Of a stretch of DNA of 64,000 bases, positions 17,393 through 28,889 are shown piece by piece. The position numbers and the translations under genes are program-made. The stretch's first letter is position 1; each line of letters opens with the position of its first letter. Below the pieces are notes generated by a model. That model was not told where the DNA came from and did no database searches. It was given only the letters and a program-made list of their open reading frames with translations. Source of the stretch: Acetobacter suratthaniensis (GTDB lineage Bacteria; Pseudomonadota; Alphaproteobacteria; Acetobacterales; Acetobacteraceae); assembly GCF_017377745.1 (NCBI RefSeq), contig NZ_JAFVMG010000003.1, positions 1 to 64,000 of the forward strand. The letters are read 5' to 3'.

Positions 17393-18373
17393 GTGCGGCA
17401 TGAAACAGCGGCTCATGCGGCCTGTCGGGCGGGCTCCAATGAAGTGGCCCGTTCGTGGGAGCGCTGCGAGTCCCTGTATCGTATGGACCCCTCCCGACAA
17501 TGGCGCGCGGAGGTGCTGTCCAGCACGGAACTGCGCCAGATCAACGACTGCGCGGCGCCTCTGCTGCGAGTGGGACTGCCGGAAATGCAGTCGTTGTTCA
17601 GCCTTGTGCGCGATCTGGGTTTGATGGTGCTTTTGTCGGATGCGCGGGCCGTGCTGCTGGCGCGCTGTATCAGTGATTGCCACCGCGCTGTATGCCGCAG
17701 GCTGCACCTGCAGGAAGGCGCAGTCTGGGATGAAGGGCTGGCAGGCACCAATGGTGTCGGCACAGCCCTGCGTGAAGGCTGCTCCGTGGCGCTGACCCGT
17801 GGCGATCACTGGCGTTTCTGTTTCGCGCTGCTGGAAAGCCATGCCGTGCCAGTTTTTGACGGGCAGGGGCAACTGGCGGGCGCGCTCAATCTGGCATCGT
17901 TCGGCAACATAACCACCCGGCCGGTTGCGCCCCTATTGCGCGAGGCGCTGTTTCAGGCTGCCCGCCGGATGGAGGAGCAACTGCTGCGCGGTAGTTATCC
18001 CGGACAGCGGATCGTGACATTGGGGCCCGCACGGGGGAGTTCAGGCCCGCTGGTGGCGGTGAATGAAGCCGGCGATATCGTAGGGGCCACCCATGCGGCC
18101 CGCACCATGCTGGGGTGGGGTGCCGGGCAGCAGGGGCCAGTGGCAGACCATACGGGTAAAAACGTGAATGGGGCCGGGGTGTTCGCCGCCCGCCCGGTTG
18201 GTGTGGAGCGGGCGATCAGTTTCCGCGAGGCAGAGGAGCATGTGATCCGTACTGCCCTGGGGCTGGCGCGGGGCAATGTTTCCGCAGCGGCCCGGCATCT
18301 GGGGATCAGCCGTGCTACGCTGTATCGCAAGCTCAAAGCGCTGGAGGTTCCGGCCCCTGCTGGCGGGGGGTGA
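17393..18373 (+). CDS. GAF-domain/Fis-HTH transcriptional regulator lacking an AAA+ domain
   Basis: The protein has about 326 residues. The N-terminal SWERC motif and GAF-like region (DEGLAGTNGVGTALREG, then DGQGQLAGALNLASF) match AcoR-type activators. The C-terminus is a Fis-type helix-turn-helix (ARGNVSAAARHLGISRATLY). No Walker A, no GAFTGA and no AAA+ domain are present, so it cannot act as a normal sigma-54 activator. GTG at 17393 has AAGGA about 9 bases upstream; an earlier GTG at 17351 is possible. It lies downstream of gcd and the outer-membrane gene and is the best local candidate to bind the palindrome at 13578. Confidence 0.8.
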   Translation: MRHETAAHAACRAGSNEVARSWERCESLYRMDPSRQWRAEVLSSTELRQINDCAAPLLRVGLPEMQSLFSLVRDLGLMVLLSDARAVLLARCISDCHRAVCRRLHLQEGAVWDEGLAGTNGVGTALREGCSVALTRGDHWRFCFALLESHAVPVFDGQGQLAGALNLASFGNITTRPVAPLLREALFQAARRMEEQLLRGSYPGQRIVTLGPARGSSGPLVAVNEAGDIVGATHAARTMLGWGAGQQGPVADHTGKNVNGAGVFAARPVGVERAISFREAEEHVIRTALGLARGNVSAAARHLGISRATLYRKLKALEVPAPAGGG

Positions 18374-18382
18374 GGGTCAGGG

Positions 18383-19084
18383 TCAGCTCTCGGCTGTTCC
18401 CACCTGCCCACCTGACAGACAGTGCCAGAGTAACTGCGCGAACTGCGCCTGACAGGCCGGGGGTGCGCCCGTGGTCTTCTGTTCCACCGCCTGCTGGATG
18501 GTGGGGGGGAGCGTATGACCGCGTTCATGGAACAGGGCACGGAAAACCGTATCCGTAAATTCCGGATGTGGCTGCACTGTCAGAATATGTGTGCCGTAAC
18601 GCAGGGCGGCATGGGCGCAGGTCGGGCTGTGCATGATGGTGCGGGCCTGCGGCGGTGGCACCATGACCTGATCCTGATGCCATGCGTTAAGTGTCAGGGT
18701 GCTGCCATCATCCAGCGTATAGTCCTGTGGGCCGACAACCCACCCGCCGGGAAATTTTTCCACTTTCCCGCCCAGTGCCTGAGCAATGAGCTGATGGCCA
18801 AAGCAGACCCCCACCATGGGCACGTGCTGGCGATCCGCCTCACGCACAAACGCCTCCAGACCGGGAATCCATGCATGGTCTTCATAAACACCATGCGGAG
18901 AGCCGGTGACAAGCCAGCCCTCTTCAGCATCGACCCCGGAGGGCATTTGCCCATCCATGACGCGGTAGGTGGTAAAGGTGGCGCCCGGCCGGGCAAGGCT
19001 GGCCCGGAACAGATCCGGGTAATCCATGGCGTGTGCGCAGAGTGCCTCTGGCGGGCGGCCGGTCTGGAGAATGCCGATACGCAT
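18383..19084 (-). CDS. Class I glutamine amidotransferase-like protein
   Basis: The 233-residue protein has the class I GATase fold. The nucleophile elbow is GVCFGHQLIAQALGG with the catalytic Cys, and the His/Glu pair appears in QPHPEF. WLVTGSPHGVYEDHAWI is the oxyanion-side loop. These free-standing amidotransferases resemble GMP-synthase glutaminase or gamma-glutamyl hydrolases such as PuuD; there is no synthetase partner here. The frame is open to 19147, but MRIGILQTG at 19084 is the natural start. It ends 9 bases from the convergent GAF/Fis gene. The substrate is unknown. Confidence 0.8.
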   Translation of the reverse strand: MRIGILQTGRPPEALCAHAMDYPDLFRASLARPGATFTTYRVMDGQMPSGVDAEEGWLVTGSPHGVYEDHAWIPGLEAFVREADRQHVPMVGVCFGHQLIAQALGGKVEKFPGGWVVGPQDYTLDDGSTLTLNAWHQDQVMVPPPQARTIMHSPTCAHAALRYGTHILTVQPHPEFTDTVFRALFHERGHTLPPTIQQAVEQKTTGAPPACQAQFAQLLWHCLSGGQVGTAES

Positions 19085-19310
19085 GATGTCCATCATGTAG
19101 AGAGAAAGGGTGCAGGGCGCGTGCAGGGCGCACGCGCGCGGGCGCACCCTATACCAGCTTTGCAGCAGTTGATAAGGGGGGATGGTGTAGCCTCACCCGC
19201 CATGGGCGAATGGTTGCCATTTTATAAACATATTCCATCTTTTCCCACTTTGTTTTATGGGGAAAAGGCGTTTGATTACTGATAAGTCCTATTTGAAGGA
19301 AGAGCAGGGC

Positions 19311-19502
19311 ATGCTGAAAATCCATCAGGCAGTTGGTTCTTTTATATATCGGCTGCGTAGGGATAAGCGCGGTGTCACCGCTCTGGAATACGGGCTGATT
19401 GCAGCGCTGATCGCCGTTGTCATTATCAGTGCTGTGACCACGATGGGGCAGAAGCTGCAATACACCTTCCAGCACGTCGCCAACTCCCTGCCTTCAAACT
19501 GA
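19311..19502 (+). CDS. flp: Flp/Fap-type pilin (type IVb)
   Basis: The 63-residue pilin precursor starts MLKIHQAVGSF at 19311 behind an AGGA-containing leader. The basic leader ends in DKRG, followed by VTALEYGLIAALIAVVII, the hallmark Flp hydrophobic helix with the Glu-Tyr pair after the processing site. The prepilin peptidase should cut after Gly, leaving a pilin of about 43 residues. It is the first gene of a partial tad locus. A GC-rich hairpin after it may keep pilin levels above those of the assembly genes. Confidence 0.92.
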   Translation: MLKIHQAVGSFIYRLRRDKRGVTALEYGLIAALIAVVIISAVTTMGQKLQYTFQHVANSLPSN

Positions 19503-19567
19503 AGATCTGGCCGGGCCGGGTGACGCCATGCCTGTGGCTGGCGCACGCGGTCTGGTCTGCAGGAGTA

Positions 19568-19589
19568 TGCCGGGCGGTCCTGCCCGGCA
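19568..19589 (+). terminator. Hairpin between flp and cpaE, possible attenuator
   Basis: TGCCGGGC and GCCCGGCA form a perfect 8-bp stem with a 6-base loop (GGTCCT), 65 bases after the pilin stop. No U tract follows, so it may be a pause or mRNA-protecting structure rather than a full terminator. Its place after the pilin gene suits the higher dose of pilin needed. Confidence 0.45.
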
Positions 19590-19657
19590 AACGGGGCCGC
19601 TGCCAGACGCGCAGAGGTCTGTCGCGGCCGCAAGCCGCATGCAGGGGCTGACAGGCC

Positions 19658-20890
19658 ATGGCGGAAAACGGTAGGCGGTTTATAGAAACCACGGAGCAGA
19701 CAGCCCGGGTTCTGGTGATTGTTCAGGATATGGAAACCGAGGCCGTTATGGCCGATTTCCTGAACACGGTCTGCCCCAAGGAGGGGCGGCTTCTCAGGCT
19801 GGGGCTTGAGCAGGCCCGGCATTACCTGTCCAACAATATCTGCCCGCCCTTTCTGGTGCTTGATATCCGCGGCAGCACCGATCCGCTGGCCAGTGTACGC
19901 CAGTTCAAGGGCATGGTGCCGCCCGATGTCACCATCATGCTGATCGGCGATCGGGATGATGTGAATTTCTACCGCTCCATTACCCACGGCTACGGCATTG
20001 CGGAGTATCTGTACCCGCCGTTCAACCGTAACCTGCTGGTGCGCTTTTTTGGCGATATCATCCTGCATGGGCAAAAAGAGGCGGCGAGCGTAGGCGGTGG
20101 CAGTCTGGTTGCACTCTGCGGGGTGCGGCCGGGTGTCGGGGCCTCCACACTGCTGGCCAATCTGGGCTGGTATGTCGCGAACGAAGTGCGGCGGCATACG
20201 CTGCTGGTTGATTTTGATACGCAGGCAAGCCGTCTGGGCGTGCTGCTTAATGCGGAAGATAATCTGGGCCTGCTGTCCGTGCTGGAAGAGCCAGAACGCA
20301 TGGACAGCCTGCTGGTCGAGCGCAGTATTCAGAGTGTTTCGGACAGGCTGAAACTGCTTTCATCTCTTGGGCCGGTGGGGCAGAGGCCGCGTCTGGCTCC
20401 TTCCACGCTCAATTCCCTACTGGGGTTTGTACGCGGGCAGTTCCATTTTATCATGGCCCGCATGGACTGGAGCGAGGGAGAAACCTTTTCCAGTCTGGCC
20501 GGGCAGGCTCAGCAGCTTATGCTGGTGATGGACCCCACCCTTGCCTGCATGCGCGATACGCTACGGCTGCTGGCTATGCTGCCGCACCTGCATTTGCCCA
20601 CCAAGCCGGTGCTTGTGTTGAACCAGTTTGGCCGCCCCGGCACGTTGTCCATGGACGAGGTTAGCAAAAGCCTTGGCTGTGCGCCGGATATCGTTATTCC
20701 CTATCTGCCGCGCGAATGTGGAGAGGCCGAAATCAACGGCGTGCCGGTGGCGCAGGAGTGCAAACCCTATCACGATGCGATTGCCCGGATCGCGCATGAA
20801 AGCCTGTCCCTGCACAGGGTTGCACGCAGCGGAAGTGAGGAAAAAGGGCTGGTTGGCAGGGTCGTGCATACCCTGCTGGGTGCGCGTTGA
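19658..20890 (+). CDS. cpaE: Pilus assembly protein CpaE/TadZ (ParA-like)
   Basis: The 410-residue protein has an N-terminal receiver-like region (VLVIVQDMETEAVMADFL...LVLDIRG) and a C-terminal MinD/ParA-like domain. TadZ proteins place the tad secretion machine at a cell pole. The deviant Walker A site is GVRPGVGAST near residue 155; both the signature Lys and the P-loop Lys of normal MinD (KGGVGKT) are missing. LVDFDTQASRLG follows as the expected second motif. ATP hydrolysis is doubtful. It overlaps cpaF by one base. Confidence 0.88.
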   Translation: MAENGRRFIETTEQTARVLVIVQDMETEAVMADFLNTVCPKEGRLLRLGLEQARHYLSNNICPPFLVLDIRGSTDPLASVRQFKGMVPPDVTIMLIGDRDDVNFYRSITHGYGIAEYLYPPFNRNLLVRFFGDIILHGQKEAASVGGGSLVALCGVRPGVGASTLLANLGWYVANEVRRHTLLVDFDTQASRLGVLLNAEDNLGLLSVLEEPERMDSLLVERSIQSVSDRLKLLSSLGPVGQRPRLAPSTLNSLLGFVRGQFHFIMARMDWSEGETFSSLAGQAQQLMLVMDPTLACMRDTLRLLAMLPHLHLPTKPVLVLNQFGRPGTLSMDEVSKSLGCAPDIVIPYLPRECGEAEINGVPVAQECKPYHDAIARIAHESLSLHRVARSGSEEKGLVGRVVHTLLGAR

Positions 20891-22323
20891 TGGAGGACAC
20901 CCAGCCAGCCGGGCGCACCACCCGGTTGCAGCGTTTGCAGGACATGCAGGCGCATGTTCTGCCATCTGCCGGAGCCAGTGCTTCCTTGCTGGGTACGCAG
21001 GATGGCGCACAGGCGGAGCAAGCTCTCACACCGGCTGGCGAGGCTGCGGAACGCGGCTTTACCAGCGAGCAGATCTTGTCACTGCGGGCGCTCTGTCTGG
21101 GGCGGCTCGATCCTGCGGTTATTCTTGCACTTGCCCCCGAACAGTTGGCCGGAACAGTGGAAAGGGTGGTGGATCAGGCGGCAAGTGAGCAGCGTATTCG
21201 CCTGAACCTGCGTGAACAGCAAAAAATTGCGGCGGAACTGGTTAACGATATCAAGGGGTTGGGGCCGGTTCAGCCTTTGCTGGATGATGATAGTATTAGC
21301 GATATTCTCATTAACGGGCCTAAGCGTATCTTTGTTGAGCGCCATGGAAAAACCGAGATTTCACCAGCGCAGTTTCGAGATCAGCGGCACCTTGTTTCTG
21401 TCTGCCAGCGTGTGGCGTCTGAAATGGGGCGGCGGATTGACGAAGCCAGTCCGATGGTGGATGCGCGCCTGCGTGATGGCTCACGCGTCAATATCGTTTT
21501 TCCGCCGCTAGCACTGGATGGGCCGTATATGTCCATCAGAAAATTTGCAAAAAATAAAATAGATTTGCAGAAGCTGGTCGAATACGGAAGCTGCTCGCCC
21601 GCGGTGGCAACCATACTGGAAATGGCGGCCCGCGTGCGGCTGAACATTGTCGTGTCGGGCGGAACAGGGTCTGGAAAAACCACGCTGTTGAATGCACTTT
21701 CCCGGTTCATTGATTTTTCCGAGCGTGTCATCACCGTGGAGGACGCCGCCGAGCTTCAGCTCCAGCAGCCGCATGTCGTGCGGATGGAAACACGCCCGCC
21801 CTCGATTGAAGGCAAAGGCGAGGTGACACAGCGCGATCTGGTGCGTAACGCCCTGCGGATGCGGCCAGACCGTATCATTGTGGGCGAAGTGCGTGGAGCA
21901 GAAGCGTTTGATATGTTGCAGGCCATGAACACCGGCCATGATGGCAGCATGTCGAGCATTCATTCCAACAACACGCGCGAAGCCATTACGCGTGTGGAAA
22001 GCATGGTGCAGATGGGCAGTTTTGGCCTGCCTACCCATGCAATCCGTACCCAGATTGTCGGGGCGGTGGATCTGATCGTGCAGATCGGGCGCAACCGCGA
22101 TGGCGTGCGCCGCATCATGCAGGTGACGGATGTTGCCGGGGTTGAAAACGGCACGGTGGTCATGAACGATCTGTTCAGGCTGGTGTTTGATGGCGAGGAC
22201 AGCCGGGGCCGTCTGCTTACACATTATGAGGTTTTGAATATCAGACCGAGCTTTCTTGAAAAACTTGAATACTGCCAGTTGGATGGCCTATGGAACGCCA
22301 CCCTGGCGGAGAGCCGCGCATGA
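20890..22323 (+). CDS. cpaF: Pilus assembly/secretion ATPase CpaF/TadA
   Basis: The 477-residue hexameric secretion ATPase powers Flp pilus extension. The N-terminal domain leads to [21 protein letters not shown], then Walker A is [15 protein letters not shown] (about residues 254-268). The Asp box lies in [14 protein letters not shown], and [20 protein letters not shown] contains Walker B, followed by the His box [13 protein letters not shown]. All catalytic elements look intact. ATG at 20890 overlaps the cpaE stop; a TTG at 20887 is possible. It is followed by tadB with an ATGA overlap. Confidence 0.94.
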   Translation: MEDTQPAGRTTRLQRLQDMQAHVLPSAGASASLLGTQDGAQAEQALTPAGEAAERGFTSEQILSLRALCLGRLDPAVILALAPEQLAGTVERVVDQAASEQRIRLNLREQQKIAAELVNDIKGLGPVQPLLDDDSISDILINGPKRIFVERHGKTEISPAQFRDQRHLVSVCQRVASEMGRRIDEASPMVDARLRDGSRVNIVFPPLALDGPYMSIRKFAKNKIDLQKLVEYGSCSPAVATILEMAARVRLNIVVSGGTGSGKTTLLNALSRFIDFSERVITVEDAAELQLQQPHVVRMETRPPSIEGKGEVTQRDLVRNALRMRPDRIIVGEVRGAEAFDMLQAMNTGHDGSMSSIHSNNTREAITRVESMVQMGSFGLPTHAIRTQIVGAVDLIVQIGRNRDGVRRIMQVTDVAGVENGTVVMNDLFRLVFDGEDSRGRLLTHYEVLNIRPSFLEKLEYCQLDGLWNATLAESRA

Positions 22324-23288
22324 TGGTGACGCCGGGCCTGCTGTCTGGTGTGGCTGTTCTGGCTATGCTGGGGCTTGCGGGCTGGTGGGGGCGGGTCGCT
22401 TACCGGCGCATACGCGTGCAGGAGCGGCGGAACGAACGTATTGTGCGGTTGTTGGGGCGTTTTCGCGGGCCGCTTGATGCGCGGGGTGTATTTGCCCGCA
22501 GAGTCTCAAATGTTTTTTCCTTTATTGCTGACCATGTAAGAAATTTTTTCTATTCTATTGTTAATTATGGTGCGGCGCGGGCTGCCATCAGGAAAAATGA
22601 TTACGTCGTGTTCGGCGCGCTGGCTGCTTTATTGCTGCTGGCCTGGCCATCATTCGCCCTTCTGGGGTTTGGTGGGATTATTGCGGAAATACTGGCATGG
22701 GTACTGGCCGTGCGCGCGCTCTATACCGCTATCGGCGGGCGTTACAATGCCCGGCTATACGAGCAGTTGCCTGATACGATCAGCATTATCGTGCGTTCCT
22801 TGCGTGTGGGCGTGCCTTTGCCGCGTATTCTTGATCTGGTTTGCCGCGAGGCCAGTCAGCCGACAGCTTTTGAGTTTACCAGACTGGTGCAGGATATTGC
22901 CGTAGGGCAAAGCCTGCCGCAGGCGTTTGCCAATATGGCCGAGCGGGTTGATGTGGCGGAATACCGCTTTATGGCAACGGTTATAGAGGTGCAGGCGGCA
23001 ACGGGTGGCGCGTTGGTTCATATCATGGCCATGCTGGAAAAAACCCTGCGTGAACGCAGGGCTATGCGCAAAAAGGCTATTGCGGCCTCGGGCGAGGTGC
23101 GTCTCACATCCTATGTGCTGTTAGCCCTGCCGTTGCTTGTTATTCTGCTGCTGGCGATACAGAGCCCAACCTATTTCAATGGCCTGCTGGCGGATCCGCG
23201 TGGTTATGCCGTGCTGGCTCTGGCGGCAGGGCTGTGGTGCCTTGGGTTGTTTTCCATTCGCTTTATTACAGCCAGAGTTTTGAAATAG
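22320..23288 (+). CDS. tadB: Tad pilus inner-membrane protein TadB
   Basis: The 322-residue inner-membrane platform protein of the Flp pilus has one N-terminal helix (LLSGVAVLAMLGLAGWWG), two central helices and two C-terminal helices. The type II secretion F domain (LPDTISIIVRSLRVGVPLPRI...GEVRLTSYVLLALP) sits between them. The start at 22320 overlaps the cpaF stop (ATGA). The 22510-22570 stretch is noticeably AT-rich compared with its surroundings, without breaking the frame. Confidence 0.9.
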   Translation: MMVTPGLLSGVAVLAMLGLAGWWGRVAYRRIRVQERRNERIVRLLGRFRGPLDARGVFARRVSNVFSFIADHVRNFFYSIVNYGAARAAIRKNDYVVFGALAALLLLAWPSFALLGFGGIIAEILAWVLAVRALYTAIGGRYNARLYEQLPDTISIIVRSLRVGVPLPRILDLVCREASQPTAFEFTRLVQDIAVGQSLPQAFANMAERVDVAEYRFMATVIEVQAATGGALVHIMAMLEKTLRERRAMRKKAIAASGEVRLTSYVLLALPLLVILLLAIQSPTYFNGLLADPRGYAVLALAAGLWCLGLFSIRFITARVLK

Positions 23289-23289
23289 C

Positions 23290-24207
23290 ATGATGGCGAC
23301 ATTTTTTTTCATTGCTCTCATGGTGTTGGGTCTGGTGGGTGTCTGGGTGGCTGTTCTGCGTCCGCGCTTTACTCAGGGGCGGCGGCGTGTCCGACTGGAG
23401 CAGTTGCGCCAGTACCGGGTGGCGGAAAGTAAAGACAGGCCCGGTACCCGCTTTTCGCCCGCGCGGGTGGCGTATGAGACCGGATCATTTCTGATACAGC
23501 GGCATCTTTTGTCGCGTCGCACGCTGGACGAACTGTTCCGTACGCTTGCGCGTGCAACGCAGGAGCCTGACCAGTTTCTGCCTGTTTTTCTTGGCGCCAA
23601 AACCATCCTGTTCGGTGTGGGCTTGGTTCTGGGTTTTGTCGCATTCATGAGTTTGAATGCCGGTTCTATTAGCCATCTGGTGTTGCCCGCAGCGTTGCCC
23701 ATTGGTGGGATGATGCTGCCGGATATGGTTCTGGCCTCGCGGCGCAAGCGTTATTTGCGTGCGGTTGAAAGTGGTATGGCCGATGCGCTGGATATGCTGA
23801 CGATCTGCGTGGATGCGGGCATGCCGATAGAGGCGGCCATGCAGCGTGTTGCCCATGATATGCTGCGGATTAATGCGAGTGTCGCTAATGAACTGCGCCT
23901 GACTGCACGCGATATGAGCCTGATGCCCGACCGGCAGGAAGCGCTCAGGCAGATGGCACAACGTACGGGACTGCCCGTTATGCGGCAGGTGGCAACGGTG
24001 CTGACGCAGTCTTTCGAGGTGGGTTCGCCCATAGCGCAGGATCTGCGGATTTTGTCAGAAGATGTGCAGGCCGATACCATGCTGCGTTACCAGACCCGCG
24101 TAGCACAGTTGCCGGTCTATCTGACCCTGCCGATGATTCTGTTTATTCTGCCAGTTATTTTTATTGTGGTGATCGGGCCTGTGGCCCTGTCCCTTATGGG
24201 GCAGTAA
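23290..24207 (+). CDS. tadC: Tad pilus inner-membrane protein TadC
   Basis: The 305-residue protein is the second platform subunit, paralogous to TadB. It has an N-terminal helix (FFFIALMVLGLVGVWVAVL), a central pair of helices, then the T2SF domain with ADALDMLTICVDAGMPIEAAMQR and RTGLPVMRQVATVLTQSFEVG, and a C-terminal helix (LPMILFILPVIFIVVIGPVAL). It follows tadB by one base. It is the last tad gene here. CpaA peptidase, CpaB, the CpaC secretin and TadD/E/F are not in this window. Confidence 0.9.
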   Translation: MMATFFFIALMVLGLVGVWVAVLRPRFTQGRRRVRLEQLRQYRVAESKDRPGTRFSPARVAYETGSFLIQRHLLSRRTLDELFRTLARATQEPDQFLPVFLGAKTILFGVGLVLGFVAFMSLNAGSISHLVLPAALPIGGMMLPDMVLASRRKRYLRAVESGMADALDMLTICVDAGMPIEAAMQRVAHDMLRINASVANELRLTARDMSLMPDRQEALRQMAQRTGLPVMRQVATVLTQSFEVGSPIAQDLRILSEDVQADTMLRYQTRVAQLPVYLTLPMILFILPVIFIVVIGPVALSLMGQ

Positions 24208-24219
24208 GGCCGCAGCCTT

Positions 24220-24999
24220 TTACGCTACGGGTGGGCGTATGCCTGTGCTGGCGAGCAGTTTTTCAACCTGTGAGAGCAGTGTGCGGCCACTGACTTCATC
24301 TGTAGGGGCGGGCAGGCATGGGCCAAGCGTAATGCGGTAGCGCATGGGCAGGGGGGGGCGTTTGAGAAAGGGCCAACCTTGCGAGAGATAGGGTGAGTCC
24401 GTTTCAATCAGAATAACCTGCACAGGCAGGCGCGTGCGCTGGGCAATGGCGGCAAAACCCGGCTGGATCGGGCCGGGAGCTGCACCGGCGCGTGCGCGTG
24501 TGCCTTCGGGGAACAGCAGCAGCGGCCCGCCTTCGCGCAGGCGTTCTGTCGCGGGGCCAATGACGCGCAGCAGCGTATCATGGCGGATGTAGCCTGCTGT
24601 ACGCAGGGTGCTGCCCAGCACGCCACGATCCCAGATGGAGGCTTTGGTCACGCATGTCATGCCCGGCAGGGCGGCGGCCAGCAGCAGGCTATCGAGGCGC
24701 GAGGGATGGTTGGCGACCAGCACTAGTGGGGCACCCCCCTTTTGCTGAAGGGGGGCCAGTGCGCGCATGTCGCAGTCCAGAATACCGGCGGTATGCAGGT
24801 AGCGCACAGCCAGCCGGGACAGGGCATGGAGCCAGCGCTGCCCCGCTTTCCTGCGGGCGATCCCCTCCGGGTGGAGGCGGCGCAGCAGAAAAGAGCCTGC
24901 ATCCAGTGCCGCGAAAATCAGCCCGGTGACCGCCAGCGAGGCGTAAAAACGCAACGCCGTAAAGGGTCGCCACACCCGGATGGAGGACAGAAGCGCCAT
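24220..24999 (-). CDS. 1-acyl-sn-glycerol-3-phosphate acyltransferase-like protein (PlsC family)
   Basis: The 259-residue membrane-associated acyltransferase adds an acyl chain to a lysophospholipid. The catalytic HX4D motif is NHPSRLDSLLLAA, and the second motif is LLLFPEGTRARAG. A hydrophobic helix lies near residues 15-40. The family makes phosphatidic acid, but related proteins acylate ornithine lipids or hopanoids, so the substrate is open. It converges on tadC and lies 17 bases downstream of the Sco-like gene on the same strand, so the two may be co-transcribed. Confidence 0.85.
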   Translation of the reverse strand: MALLSSIRVWRPFTALRFYASLAVTGLIFAALDAGSFLLRRLHPEGIARRKAGQRWLHALSRLAVRYLHTAGILDCDMRALAPLQQKGGAPLVLVANHPSRLDSLLLAAALPGMTCVTKASIWDRGVLGSTLRTAGYIRHDTLLRVIGPATERLREGGPLLLFPEGTRARAGAAPGPIQPGFAAIAQRTRLPVQVILIETDSPYLSQGWPFLKRPPLPMRYRITLGPCLPAPTDEVSGRTLLSQVEKLLASTGIRPPVA

Positions 25000-25016
25000 G
25001 CCTGCCGGTTAGCAGA

Positions 25017-25682
25017 TCAGTTGTCAGGCGTGCCGGACATGATCCGGCGCAGATCCGTAGCCATGGAGGCCGCATTGGCGGTGGCGTCAATGGTGCCGCG
25101 ATAGCGTGTGTCCGGGTCCATGACCACAAACTGAGGAGACATCCGCATGGTGTACGTCCATTCAGGATCGGCCTTGCGGTCTATGGGGGCTTGGTATTCT
25201 TTCGCCAGATCAGCCAGTGCGAAGGGAGCCGCCGTGCCAGCGACCACCCGTGAACTGATGCTTTCACCATACTGGCGTAGCCGCTCGGCATCGTCCCGAT
25301 CAGGGTCAAGGCTCACGAAAATAATGACCGCCTTGCGCCCGCTTGGGTCTAGCGTGTCCAATGTGTCGGACATGGCCTTGAGCGCCGGGCGGCAGGCCTC
25401 GTCGGTGCAGTGTGTCGCGCCGAACAGCACCAGCATCCAGCGGCCCCGGAAGGTCTGGTCGGTCATGGTGCCGGTTGTGGAATCCATCAGCCGGAAAGAC
25501 CCGCCCACAGCATTGCCGTAGGTGCTCAGCGTGACACTGTGGTGCAGGGCATAGCGGGTGGCGGCCCAGCCTCCGGCTCCTGCCAGAACGACAATGGCCA
25601 GAGTGGCCATCAGCACATGTCGGCCGCGGCCTGAAGGCGCGGGCGAGTGGCCGGGTTGTGTCTGCTGTTCTGGGCCTGTCAT
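25017..25682 (-). CDS. SCO1/SenC-family thioredoxin-fold protein with altered copper site
   Basis: The 221-residue protein has one N-terminal membrane helix (VLMATLAIVVLAGAGGWAA) and a periplasmic thioredoxin fold. Sco proteins carry copper to cytochrome oxidase using a CPDxCP motif and a distant His. Here the region reads FGATHCTDEACRPAL, with one extra residue between the cysteines and no CP pairs. The place of the DHS motif reads TMRMSPQFVVMDP and lacks the His. IIFVSLDPDRDD matches the family well. It is probably a redox or divergent Sco paralogue rather than a standard copper chaperone. It is followed by plsC and preceded by polA. Confidence 0.75.
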   Translation of the reverse strand: MTGPEQQTQPGHSPAPSGRGRHVLMATLAIVVLAGAGGWAATRYALHHSVTLSTYGNAVGGSFRLMDSTTGTMTDQTFRGRWMLVLFGATHCTDEACRPALKAMSDTLDTLDPSGRKAVIIFVSLDPDRDDAERLRQYGESISSRVVAGTAAPFALADLAKEYQAPIDRKADPEWTYTMRMSPQFVVMDPDTRYRGTIDATANAASMATDLRRIMSGTPDN

Positions 25683-25736
25683 GGTTTTCCAACCTCCGTG
25701 GGGGCGTGGCGTTCAGGCCCGCCCGGTGGTGTGTCG

Positions 25737-28556
<2,820 letters not shown>

Positions 28557-28889
28557 GGGGTCAGGCCAACAGGTCATTCAGCATGTTTCTGGGGATATGC
28601 GCCTTGCGGCGGGTTGTCCAGCATTTCGCCCCGTGGATTTTTGCTTGGCTGCACAGGTGTATGGCCGTGCCCGAACGCCGGTGCGCGTCAGTGCAGCCTG
28701 TAAGCGGGTGGGGGCGGGGGTGTTTTATTTTGCCACGACGGCCACGTGGCTGCTCGCTTGCTCTGGGAGGGCATGAGGGATTGGCTGAGCGCAGGGCTGA
28801 ATTGCATATTAAAAAATATTTTAAAATCCCATTGCCCCGTTTCCGGTCAGCAACCATAGTTCGCCCTGCTCATAGCGGGGGGAGAGCGT
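28557..28889. other. Intergenic region between divergent polA and TonB receptor genes
   Basis: About 330 bases lie between the two starts. A GCCACG/CGTGGC inverted repeat lies at 28732-28750. An AT-rich inverted repeat TTAAAA-AATA-TTTTAA lies at 28809-28824, about 65 bases before the receptor start; it could be a promoter element or an iron-regulator site. No RNA gene or convincing small gene seen. Confidence 0.4.
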
